This document shows positions 25,830 through 33,395 of a stretch of 64,000 nt of DNA, piece by piece (positions within the stretch are counted from its first letter, which is position 1; every line of letters starts with the position of its first letter). Source of the DNA: Deltaproteobacteria bacterium (lineage in GTDB: Bacteria > Desulfobacterota > Binatia > Binatales > Binataceae); assembly GCA_003135135.1 (NCBI GenBank), contig PLDK01000024.1:105500-169499 (forward strand), written 5' to 3'. The notes under the pieces were generated by a model. That model had not been told where the DNA came from. It saw only the letters and a program-made list of their open reading frames with translations, and ran no database searches. The position numbers and the translations under genes were made by a program.

Positions 25830-26849
25830 ATGAACAACCTCGACAATATAGGCCAGACATTTCAATGGGCCGGTCAGCGATACATGGCGATCATGCAGCC
25901 CTTTGCGGAGAAGATTTTTCTGGGTTTGGTACTCATCGAGATAATCATAACGTGCGTGCACTTCCTCGCCGACCAAGATGAGCCCACCCGCCTTCTCGCC
26001 GAGTTAGTTAAAAAGTCACTCGCTCTAGGCTTTCTGTACGCGATGATCGTCAACGCGCCAATATGGTTCAGCGCTATTATCCAGGGCTTCCAGCAGATAG
26101 GTGGACAAGCCGCAGGTATACCTGGGCTCAGCCCCAGCTCCGCTTTCAACAGTGGGCTCGCACTTTTTCAGATCATTTATCGTGGCTTCGGGAGCCTCGG
26201 TTGGTTTCACGTAACGCTGGCAGCTCTGATCGCATTGATCGCCGGGTTGATCATGTTCTTATCGTTCGCCCTCATAGCCGCCCAAATGCTGCTGGCTCTT
26301 TGCGAGGCATACGTTGGCGCTGGAGGTGGTGTGCTTCTTCTGGGATTTAGCGGGTCACGCTGGACGATCAAGTTTGCGGAAGGCTTCTTAGGCTGGATCG
26401 TGGGAGTGGGGATCAAACTGTTTTTCCTATATCTGATGGTCGGGATTGGACTGACTATCACGGCGGGTTGGAACACCGCTCTGATCGGTTGGACAGCCGG
26501 CGACCCATCCCTCCCCCTAACGATCGCAGGCGGAGCGATGATCTTCGCGCTTCTCGCTTGGACCATTCCAAACACCGCCGCATCGATCGTCGGAGGTGCG
26601 GTTTCGCTTAATTTAAGCCACGCATTCGAAGCCGCGATGGCCGGCTATGGCTTGGGGCGAATTCTGACAAGTCAGAAAACTGCCGGAGCTGAATCCGGTT
26701 CTTCAACTCAAGGCGCCCACTCGCTGGGCGCAAGCCTCGAAGCTGGCGACAGAGCCGCCGCCAACAACCACGGCAGTTCGGCCTCGTCCCGGCCCACGGT
26801 ACGGATGCCCGCAAGCGGTAACGTGATTTCCTCGCCCACCCCGAACTGA
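25830..26849 (+). CDS. trbL: TrbL (VirB6-like) conjugal transfer membrane protein
   Basis: A 339-residue polytopic inner-membrane protein. The start MNNLDNIGQTFQWAGQRYMA is a standard TrbL opening. About six to seven hydrophobic segments follow, for example IFLGLVLIEIIITCVHFLA and LIALIAGLIMFLSFALIAAQ. After GAGGGVLLLGFSGSRWT, ALLAWTIPNTAASIVGG precedes the low-complexity hydrophilic tail. Relatives are often 400-500 residues, so the tail is short here. ATG at 25830 lies 11 bases after the previous stop. It is the last trb gene here, because trbF, trbG and trbI have been moved to the front. Confidence 0.88.
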   Translation: MNNLDNIGQTFQWAGQRYMAIMQPFAEKIFLGLVLIEIIITCVHFLADQDEPTRLLAELVKKSLALGFLYAMIVNAPIWFSAIIQGFQQIGGQAAGIPGLSPSSAFNSGLALFQIIYRGFGSLGWFHVTLAALIALIAGLIMFLSFALIAAQMLLALCEAYVGAGGGVLLLGFSGSRWTIKFAEGFLGWIVGVGIKLFFLYLMVGIGLTITAGWNTALIGWTAGDPSLPLTIAGGAMIFALLAWTIPNTAASIVGGAVSLNLSHAFEAAMAGYGLGRILTSQKTAGAESGSSTQGAHSLGASLEAGDRAAANNHGSSASSRPTVRMPASGNVISSPTPN

Positions 26850-27236
26850 AGCCAAACGGTCCGTGCTGGTCGCGGCTCGGCTACTCAACAGGCCAATCAC
26901 ACCGCCCAGACCGGTCTTCTGTGAGGATCACAAGCTCGCCCGGATTTCGCGATCCCCGGCTGGATACAAAATCTGAAGGGCATAGCCACGGGCTATCGTC
27001 TGCGCAACTGGTTTCACCGTTTGGTGAAAGCGTCATTTTCTGATGAAAGGCCCCGACGGCATGGACAGGCGCCGTTCGCACCGGCCCTCTTTACAAATGG
27101 CAACTCGGTGACTACTATTCGCAATGAAGGAAATCAGTGAAGACTTGACGCAAAGGGTGAATAGTTTTCGCACAGAACCGACTCAGGCCAAGAACAAACA
27201 TGACTAGGTGTGTGACGAAATATCACGAAATTTCTG
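26850..27236. other. Gap between the conjugation block and the defence island
   Basis: This 387-base stretch has no convincing gene. A 27-codon frame at 27124-27207 (starting MKEISEDL) has no clear ribosome site. The part just before the Fic gene has closely repeated ACGAAAT motifs inside GTGACGAAATATCAC, a partial dyad that might be an operator. It marks the change from transfer genes to cargo. Confidence 0.4.
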
Positions 27237-28790
27237 ATGAGTGAAGGGGATTCTCATCTAGTGATAGATTTTCGCGGGCGCTCGTTGCCCGAACCAGCGC
27301 GTCCCGTCGGCTATGCGGCCTTGATCGAACGCTACAATCTGCAGATTCCATTGCCTTCTCGACTCGCCGCGACGGCATCCCGACATCACCCCGCGTCAAC
27401 AGAAGCTTGGCAGCTCTTCACTCCCCGACATGCACCAGAGAACACCCTGAGCGGGCACCTCGAGTTCGCCCTCAAATGGGAGGGCGTGGACCTCAGTGTT
27501 CTGGCCGCGCTGTTCAAGGTCGTACCGGACGAGGAGATCGCCGGCGCCGTTCGCTCCAAACCCACCGGCGCTTATGCCCGGCGCCTCTGGTATTTGCATG
27601 AGTGGTTGACCGGCCGGCAGCTCGACATAAGGGATCCGGGAAAAGTGCGAGCGGTAGCAGTCGTCGACCCGACCAAACAATTCGCCATCGCAGGCGGGAA
27701 GGTCTCGTCGCGGCACAAAGTAATCGACAACCTTCCAGGCACGCGCGCGTTCTGCCCAATGGTGCGGCGCACCAAAGCGCTCGAAGGGTACGCGGCGAAA
27801 GGCCTCGACAAAATTGCCCGCGACGTGGTGGGTCGCATTCACGCCGATATAATGGCACGCGCAGCTGCCTTCCTGCTCCTCAGTGACAGCAAGTCGTCAT
27901 TTTCGATCGAGGGCGAACGGCCATCTCCGAAGCGCGCCGTGCGTTGGGGTCAGATCATAGGTGAGGCAGGTTCGCGCAAGCTGAGCATCGCCGAGTTGGA
28001 GAGATTGCAGCAGATCGTGATCGGCGACGCGCGCTTCGTGCATCTTGGACTGCGTGCCCAAGGTGGATTCGTCGGGACGCACGACCGCACGAATAACGAA
28101 CCGATTCCGGACCACATCAGCGCGCGTCCCGAGGATCTCACGAGTCTCGTTGAAGGAGTGATTGCGTATGCGGCGCGTGGGGTCGCTGGCCGGGTCGATC
28201 CGGTGGTCGTCGCGGCGGCTGTGGCATTCGGATTTGTTTACGTTCATCCGTTCAGCGACGGAAACGGCAGACTGCATCGATGGCTCATCCATCACGTGCT
28301 CGCAGCCGCGGGTTATAATCCGCCAGGCGTGGTCTTTCCGGTGAGTGCGGCGATCCTGCGGAACATCCAAAGCTATCGAGAGGTCCTTGAATCGCACTCC
28401 CGACCCCTGTTGGACTACATCGACTGGCGCGCTGCGCCGAATGGGAACATCGAGGTTCTGAACGATACTGGCGACTATTATCGGTATTTCGATGCGACCG
28501 TGCACGCCGAGTTTCTCTATCGGTGCGTGGAGCAGACGATTGAGCGTGACCTTCCGGAGGAGGTCGCCTATTTGCAAGCCTACGATCGATTCGCGCATGG
28601 CATCCAGGAAATTGCCGACATGCCCACCGAGAAGATTGAGCTCCTGCATCGATTCCTGCGCCAGGAGAACGGGCGGCTATCCAAACGCGCTCGGGAGAAT
28701 GAATTTGCCGCTCTTACGGACCGAGAAGCAGAGCAGATTGAGGCCTTATATAGGGCTTCGTTCGAGGACAAACAATTGCCAGAATCCTGA
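27237..28790 (+). CDS. Fic-domain protein with N-terminal autoinhibitory motif
   Basis: A 517-residue Fic (filamentation induced by cAMP) protein. The catalytic loop is YVHPFSDGNGRLHRWL (His about 338), the complete HPFxxGNGR signature needed for AMP transfer. An inhibitory helix SFSIEGE (about 221-227) matches the (S/T)xxxE(G/N) motif placed before the Fic core, so this is a class II enzyme that holds itself inactive until the Glu is displaced. An N-terminal extension of about 200 residues with DUF-like sequence (FTPRHAPENTLSGHLEFALK) and a C-terminal region follow. It transfers AMP to hydroxyl groups of an unknown protein target. It is first in the cargo region and may be a toxin or a stress and defence regulator. 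Confidence 0.85.
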   Translation: MSEGDSHLVIDFRGRSLPEPARPVGYAALIERYNLQIPLPSRLAATASRHHPASTEAWQLFTPRHAPENTLSGHLEFALKWEGVDLSVLAALFKVVPDEEIAGAVRSKPTGAYARRLWYLHEWLTGRQLDIRDPGKVRAVAVVDPTKQFAIAGGKVSSRHKVIDNLPGTRAFCPMVRRTKALEGYAAKGLDKIARDVVGRIHADIMARAAAFLLLSDSKSSFSIEGERPSPKRAVRWGQIIGEAGSRKLSIAELERLQQIVIGDARFVHLGLRAQGGFVGTHDRTNNEPIPDHISARPEDLTSLVEGVIAYAARGVAGRVDPVVVAAAVAFGFVYVHPFSDGNGRLHRWLIHHVLAAAGYNPPGVVFPVSAAILRNIQSYREVLESHSRPLLDYIDWRAAPNGNIEVLNDTGDYYRYFDATVHAEFLYRCVEQTIERDLPEEVAYLQAYDRFAHGIQEIADMPTEKIELLHRFLRQENGRLSKRARENEFAALTDREAEQIEALYRASFEDKQLPES

Positions 28791-28826
28791 GAAAAATGGC
28801 TCGATATCCGAAAATCACGCGCCGAT

Positions 28827-28856
28827 CCGGGCTCGAACTTCGCGTTTGCAAACCGC
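28827..28856 (+). repeat. 30-bp imperfect inverted repeat, left copy
   Basis: This 30-mer matches the reverse complement of 33102-33131 at 27 of 30 positions by direct reading. Both copies point inward, like terminal repeats of a 4.3-kb unit that contains the unknown gene at 28974 and the Rad50-like operon. Confidence 0.55.
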
Positions 28857-28973
28857 CTGGGGCCGGTGCTAGCCCGAATCAGGATTCAAGATGGAAGTTC
28901 CGGCTCATAGCCTTTTGGCGTCTTCTGTGTTGTCCCTGATTTGCCCTTGTTTTCTTTCATCGCCGATATCACG

Positions 28974-29702
28974 ATGAGCATTCTCTACGAAGCGGACCTC
29001 CGGATTCAACGGGCAAGCGAACACTTGACAGAGTTGGAAATTGAATTGCTCCGGTTTGAGCGCGTTAAATTTGTTGAAATCCTCACGGGTCTTCCAGAAG
29101 AAGACCCCAGAGCGAAAGAAGAAGACGCCAAGTTCTGGGAATGGATGAGACGAAACAAACCAGAGCCGCGGGTCCCTTCCAGAGCGCGTATTCTCATCGG
29201 CGAGGTTGCCTACAATCTCGTTGCCGCATTGGACTATTTGATTTTCGTTCTGACGCGATTCGATTCCGGAGCCGAGCAAGACGGAACGCAATTTCCCGTC
29301 TGTAAGTGTAAAAAGTTCTTCGAGCGTGGGCGGAATACCATGCTCAAAGGCATGAGCGACGAACACGTCGCATTGATTGAGCGGTTGCAACCTTACAATG
29401 GATGTACCTGGATCAAGCGACTCAAGGAAATTTCCAATCTCGACAAGCATCGACAGCTTGTCCGAGCGCAGGCGACAGCCCTTAACGTAAATGGGTCCGA
29501 CGCGAACGCGCCGCGCGAAACAGCAAAAGAAGCGCGGGTGCGCCGTCGGGCGAAGTTGCCGAAGCCACCCGTGAAAATATACTTCGGAGACAGCCTTGTT
29601 GTAACGTTCGACGATGGGTCGCCGATCATAAAGACGCTGGAGATACTCAAGTCGCAAGTTTCCGATGTGTTTATCCAGTTCAAGCCGATTTTTGATCCGT
29701 GA
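28974..29702 (+). CDS. Unknown protein, helical, possible HEPN-like
   Basis: A 242-residue protein I cannot assign to a named family. The N-terminal 60 residues are predicted helical and charged. Then comes ILIGEVAYNLVAALDYLIFV with TQFPVCKCKKFF, and later LQPYNG with EISNLDKHRQLVRAQA. The combination of a helix with N-x-x-x-A-L-D and a later NLDKHR is common in bacterial hypothetical proteins with paired helices and may mark a HEPN-like fold, but the canonical R-x4-6-H motif is not clear. ATG at 28974 fits the composition better than an upstream in-frame codon at 28941. It converges on the Rad50-like operon from the left and lies inside the inverted-repeat pair. Confidence 0.5.
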   Translation: MSILYEADLRIQRASEHLTELEIELLRFERVKFVEILTGLPEEDPRAKEEDAKFWEWMRRNKPEPRVPSRARILIGEVAYNLVAALDYLIFVLTRFDSGAEQDGTQFPVCKCKKFFERGRNTMLKGMSDEHVALIERLQPYNGCTWIKRLKEISNLDKHRQLVRAQATALNVNGSDANAPRETAKEARVRRRAKLPKPPVKIYFGDSLVVTFDDGSPIIKTLEILKSQVSDVFIQFKPIFDP

Positions 29703-29902
29703 ACCGCTTGCGCGCGTTCGCATCTGAATGTCGCAGCGGTCGTAACTGAATACGTCCACTCCGAACTACCCGCGATCTTGTTCGTGCGCCAGGAGCAGGG
29801 CCAGGAGATCTTTGTCCTGCGCAACTTGACACAGCGCGATGAGACGCGACATTTGCGCTGGTGACAACCATACCGAAACCCTCGAGTTGTGCTTATCGTC
29901 CG

Positions 29903-30508
29903 TTATGCGGTCAAGCCCGACACTTCGATGTCTGGCACGCCGACCGGATTGATCTGAACGTTCCGATAACCTGCCATCCCGAGGAGGTAGGCGAGAAGGT
30001 CTTGGAAAATGTGGCCCGAGACACTGGCGCCGTGCTTCTCGAGAATGGCTGCGATTCGCTCGCGGTGCTCAAGCTCTAGCGGATCATCTCCTGAGAGGTG
30101 TTCCGCAAGGCCATTGCCTGAGTGAGCATCGGCTAGCGCGGCCTTAAGCACCACGTGGCCTTCCAATGCCTGCGGCATGAACGCCCGTAAGAACCTCTGC
30201 CAATGAGCATCTACATGGTTACGGAGCGGCGCAAGCGATGCCTGTCTCTTTGCAACCCTCGCCATCACGCGGATTCCGATGCTCGTTGTTCCACGCTGGC
30301 TCGGAAACGTTTGGTTCGCGTCGACCATTAGCCAACGTCCGTCGCGATCACGATCTCCGCACCAAAACATCGCCGCGACCACACCGACCTCATCCGCTTT
30401 GCGCGGCTTCAACGCGTTGCGCTCACGAGGCGCTACGGAGATGGTCTCTCCCGTCGTGAATTTCACCTCGGCCCGCAGCACGGCCGGCAGCGGAGCGTTC
30501 CTTGCCAT
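29903..30508 (-). CDS. Unknown protein downstream of a Rad50-like ATPase
   Basis: A 201-residue protein, third gene of a minus-strand operon seven bases after the ATPase gene. The N-terminal half has strand-rich segments (LRAEVKFTTGETISVAPRER and GRWLMVDANQTFPSQ). The C-terminal half is helical and ends with GHIFQDLLAYLLGMAGYRNV, then GVPDIEVSG. That last part resembles the opening of Mrr or PD-(D/E)XK nuclease domains (G-x-x-F-x-x-L, then G-Y and D-I), but it stops before any E-x-K, so catalysis is not shown. The frame is open further upstream, but that part is a shadow of the ATPase gene. The ATG at 30508 gives MARNAPLPAVL. It could be the sensor or effector of the ATPase. A 28-codon minus frame at 29766-29852, starting MSRLIALCQVAQDKDLL, follows and may be another remnant. 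Confidence 0.6.
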   Translation of the reverse strand: MARNAPLPAVLRAEVKFTTGETISVAPRERNALKPRKADEVGVVAAMFWCGDRDRDGRWLMVDANQTFPSQRGTTSIGIRVMARVAKRQASLAPLRNHVDAHWQRFLRAFMPQALEGHVVLKAALADAHSGNGLAEHLSGDDPLELEHRERIAAILEKHGASVSGHIFQDLLAYLLGMAGYRNVQINPVGVPDIEVSGLTA

Positions 30509-30515
30509 CGAAAAT

Positions 30516-32705
30516 TTACGCCCCGCCCATAGTGGTCGTAACCGAAGGCCGCCCATCCCAACTTTCGATGTGGTGCGTGATACCTGCTGCCTCGAAGCCC
30601 GCATCCCGCAGCAGCGATACGAAGTCCTCGTCTTGGGTGGCGACAATGACCTGCTTGCGTGTGCTGATGTCGGCGATGACCTTCGCCATGGCCTCCTTGT
30701 GCGAGTGGTCGAGGTTCTGAGTAGGGTCGTCGACGTAGAGAAGGTCGAGCCCATGCGCCGTAGACTCCGCAAGTGCGTAGAAAAGACCGAGTGCGGCGGC
30801 TGTAAGCTGGCCGTCGGAAAGCACCAGTCGAGCTTCGCGCGCGGACTTTGAATGCTCCGAGCTGCTGACCTCGAAGGCGTAGTCAACCTTGGCGGCTTTG
30901 AGGTCCGCCTTTATAGCCAAACGATCGAACAGCGCATGCTGAACCATCTCCGCGTACAGTTGCTGGGTTCTGTTACTGGCGCGTTTTAGAGCGCCGCCCG
31001 CAATCTCTTCTTTGGCAGCGAGCACAGCCTTCCGGATTGACTCGACGTTCGTCGCAAGGTCGTCCATCGCCTCGGCCTTGGAATCGAGCTTGGCGTGACT
31101 AGCCTTGGCTTGTTTCCTTCTATCCTCTAGCCTGCGGAGTTCTTCGCGAGCCTCGATGAAGGGCAACAAGACGTCACGGATATTGCGATTGCGATCGAGG
31201 AGGGGTTCGAGGTCGGCTTCAATGGCCTTCGCGCCACCTTCGAGTTTGGTGCGTTCGGCCCTTAGGCTCGCGACAGCGTGAGCGAGCTCGGCATCTACCT
31301 TCTTCTCGATCAACATCTGCTGGGCGAGTGCCGCTGCGGCGCGCTTTCGCTGCACCTCGATCGTTTTAGTCGCCGCAGTGAACTCAACTGCGGACTCCTC
31401 GGCGGCTTCTCGTGCTTCTCCTACTTTCTTTAGCTCGGCGTCGATCTCGGCGATGGCATCCTCCGCGTCGCGAACTGCCTTTGTCGACAGTGATTCCGCA
31501 CGTGAAGTGAGACTCTTGACGACATCGCCAGGGCGGGAGATCTCCTGCTCGCACACCGGGCAAGTCTTAACATCGTTTGCGGTAAAAAAGTCGGATGCTT
31601 GCATTAGGAGGCTGCGAAGAGTGCTCAGCCGTTGGAGCCGTTTCGACTCGTCTTTCCTTCTATTTTCGAGCTCGGTTTGGCGTTTGGCGAGCGACTTTTC
31701 ATCCCGACCCTTCTCGAGGAGCACAGCGACGACCTTCTGTGCTTTGTCGCGCGACGCGACGGCCTCACGCCATGATTCGAGCATCGCTTCTAGGGCGCCG
31801 ATGCGAATGTTCAGCGGTGCGAGCTGTTTCTGCAGTTTCGAGTCCGTTCGAATCCTGTCCGCTGCCGACTCGGTCTCGCGGGAGGTTTTGCGAGCTGCGG
31901 CAGGGGAGTCGGCCGACGACAGCTCTTTGACATCGACTTCGTGCTTCTTCGCGATCGCGCGCAAGTCTCGTTCGAGTTGCTCATAGAGGCCACGCAGACC
32001 GTCGATTGAACGGTGCTTATCCATGAACTTGTGCTCACGCAACCCCGTCTCCGCCTGCTTTAGCCTTTCTTTAAGGAGTTCCTCCTGACTGATGTATTTC
32101 GCTTCTCTCTCCTGGATGTGTTTCCTCCATGCCTCGGCCGCCTTGATGAATTCTCTAGGCTTTAGGAGAGTTAGAAAGGCTTCGGCGGCGTCAAGACCAA
32201 GCAGACGGTCAAGCGCCTTGGCACGCTCTTTGGGCTCATCGAGTAGCAAGCCCCGAATCCGACTCTGTTGAAGGAGGACAGAGCGAACAAAAGTGTCCGC
32301 ATCAAGTCCTAGCTCGGCTTCAATTGTGCTCTGAGCCTCGTCACCCTTGTGATGCTTGGCGCCGACAGTGACTTCAAGCTCCTTTCCTGCGTCGCGGCGC
32401 GTGACAGTGAGAATCTTATCGTCGCATGCGAGATTGACGACACCGATGTACGCCTTTGAGGTGGTGCCTACTGGCGACATGAAGGCGTCCTTGGGTGCGC
32501 CGAGAACTCCGCTGGGAAATCGGCCGAAAAGCGTCCATTCAATTCCTAGCGAAAGCGTCGACTTGCCTACGCCGTTTGGACCCCAGATAAGGCCGGGCCG
32601 ACTATCGAACTTGTAAGTTTGAGTGCCACTTACGCCACGGAAGTCTGTCAGGGTCACCGACGAGAGCCGCCAACCGCCGCCCTTGTTCGAACGGGATTGA
32701 CTCAT
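30516..32705 (-). CDS. Rad50/SMC-like AAA ATPase with zinc-hook motif
   Basis: A 729-residue SMC-type ATPase. The N-terminal head has DFRGVSGTQTY and Walker A LIWGPNGVGKSTLSLGIEWT (about 40-59), and Q-loop-like LLQQSRIRGLLLDEPKERAK. Long coiled coils (about 170-380 and 400-560) flank a CPVC motif (about 381-384), as in the Rad50 zinc hook. The C-terminal head has the signature VLSDGQLTAAALGLF and Walker B LDLLYVDDPTQNLDHSHKEA. Relatives occur in many defence systems (Lamassu LmuB, RloC, ABC-3C). No Mre11-like nuclease accompanies it. It overlaps the 59-codon gene upstream by ATGA, and the 201-residue gene follows. Confidence 0.82.
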   Translation of the reverse strand: MSQSRSNKGGGWRLSSVTLTDFRGVSGTQTYKFDSRPGLIWGPNGVGKSTLSLGIEWTLFGRFPSGVLGAPKDAFMSPVGTTSKAYIGVVNLACDDKILTVTRRDAGKELEVTVGAKHHKGDEAQSTIEAELGLDADTFVRSVLLQQSRIRGLLLDEPKERAKALDRLLGLDAAEAFLTLLKPREFIKAAEAWRKHIQEREAKYISQEELLKERLKQAETGLREHKFMDKHRSIDGLRGLYEQLERDLRAIAKKHEVDVKELSSADSPAAARKTSRETESAADRIRTDSKLQKQLAPLNIRIGALEAMLESWREAVASRDKAQKVVAVLLEKGRDEKSLAKRQTELENRRKDESKRLQRLSTLRSLLMQASDFFTANDVKTCPVCEQEISRPGDVVKSLTSRAESLSTKAVRDAEDAIAEIDAELKKVGEAREAAEESAVEFTAATKTIEVQRKRAAAALAQQMLIEKKVDAELAHAVASLRAERTKLEGGAKAIEADLEPLLDRNRNIRDVLLPFIEAREELRRLEDRRKQAKASHAKLDSKAEAMDDLATNVESIRKAVLAAKEEIAGGALKRASNRTQQLYAEMVQHALFDRLAIKADLKAAKVDYAFEVSSSEHSKSAREARLVLSDGQLTAAALGLFYALAESTAHGLDLLYVDDPTQNLDHSHKEAMAKVIADISTRKQVIVATQDEDFVSLLRDAGFEAAGITHHIESWDGRPSVTTTMGGA

Positions 32706-32881
32706 GGCTCTTCATCCTCCTCGTCGTCAGGGCGATCGAGCAATTCCTCGATGTGGCGCTCAAGACCCCCGCTGCCTTCATGCTGATAAGCAGTGACAAG
32801 TTCAGGCCAGAGCGCAAGGGCCCCTTTCGAATCTGCCTGCGCGGCCAAGTGACGCTTGACGGCCTCGAATAGGTCATTCAT
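32702..32881 (-). CDS. Small acidic protein coupled to the Rad50-like ATPase
   Basis: A 59-residue protein that begins MNDLFEAVKRHLAAQ, continues with GALALWPELVTAYQHEG and ends with an acidic tail RPDDEEDEEP. Its TGA overlaps the ATG of the ATPase gene (ATGA), so it is translationally coupled and is the first gene of the operon. Helical prediction and charge suggest a small subunit that contacts the ATPase, possibly like small middle subunits of other SMC-based systems, but no family is recognised. An A-rich stretch precedes it, with a GGGGGAAAAAATG context that can serve as a ribosome site. Confidence 0.6.
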   Translation of the reverse strand: MNDLFEAVKRHLAAQADSKGALALWPELVTAYQHEGSGGLERHIEELLDRPDDEEDEEP

Positions 32882-32962
32882 TTTTTCCCCCTGATCTTAG
32901 CCCCGTTGGGCATATCGCTACCCAGTCGGCGGCCACGCTTCGCGTTTTCCCCGTTCCTTCCG

Positions 32963-33067
32963 CTAGCGCTTTTCGAGCCGGCGGAGCTTGCGCGACCAAT
33001 GGACGCAGTAGAGATACCAGACTACGAGCATGAAAATGAGAAAGCCCATCTCAACCGGAATTTCCAT
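32963..33067 (-). CDS. Possible 34-residue single-span membrane peptide
   Basis: Within the 514-base gap before abiEi, the minus strand has a short frame with MEIPVEMGFLIFMLVVWYLY followed by the basic CVHWSRKLRRLEKR. That is one membrane helix with positive inside residues, a plausible small membrane protein. No good ribosome site is seen, and the upstream extension looks non-coding. The rest of the gap (32882-33300) shows nothing else except one arm of the 30-bp inverted repeat. Confidence 0.35.
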   Translation of the reverse strand: MEIPVEMGFLIFMLVVWYLYCVHWSRKLRRLEKR

Positions 33068-33101
33068 TTTGAAAGGCGATTCAGACTCGCACCAAGACCA
33101 C

Positions 33102-33131
33102 GCGGTTTGCAAATGCAAAGTTTGAGCCCGG
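33102..33131 (-). repeat. 30-bp imperfect inverted repeat, right copy
   Basis: Inward-facing partner of 28827-28856 with three differences. See that entry for the unit it may delimit. Confidence 0.55.
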
Positions 33132-33313
33132 GTTTGAGTCCAGGAGGCTTCCCCGCGACCCCAGGTTTTGCCCTTCGTCTTCGCCCAAAATGCCCCAATA
33201 TCGAGCCCGAGTGTGGACCTTCCTGCCGCGAACCCAGCGTGCGAGTAGTGCGACCCAATCCGCTCTTCCGGCCCTAGGCCCCTAAATTGATGGGGCATGA
33301 AACATATCGATAA

Positions 33314-33332
33314 ATCCGCTATTTAAGCGGAT
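33314..33332. promoter_or_regulatory. Inverted repeat 1 upstream of abiE (probable AbiEi operator)
   Basis: ATCCGCT-ATTTA-AGCGGAT is a perfect dyad with 7-bp arms. The same arms (TCCGCT/AGCGGA) recur in the second repeat 62 bp downstream. AbiEi antitoxins are known to bind two inverted repeats in their own promoter and repress it cooperatively. Confidence 0.75.
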
Positions 33333-33358
33333 AGTCTGGCATGAAGCGGCAAGCCTTA

Positions 33359-33387
33359 TTGACTTATATGTAAACATCCGCTAAAAT
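33359..33387 (+). promoter_or_regulatory. Sigma70-type promoter of abiE
   Basis: TTGACT (33359-33364) and TAAAAT (33382-33387) are separated by 17 bases, a near-consensus promoter. The -10 box lies within inverted repeat 2. Transcription should begin about 33393-33396, at or next to the ATG (33396), so the message may be nearly leaderless. Confidence 0.65.
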
Positions 33388-33393
33388 AGCGGA
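33377..33393. promoter_or_regulatory. Inverted repeat 2 overlapping the abiEi promoter and start
   Basis: TCCGCTA-AAA-TAGCGGA is a perfect dyad that covers the -10 box and ends three bases before the abiEi ATG. A repressor bound here would block polymerase directly. Confidence 0.75.
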
Positions 33394-33395
33394 GA

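Noticed and set aside
30516..32705. SbcC/Rad50 DNA repair protein
   Set aside because: The SbcD partner is absent, the length is short for SbcC and neighbours are unlike repair genes. The defence context fits better.
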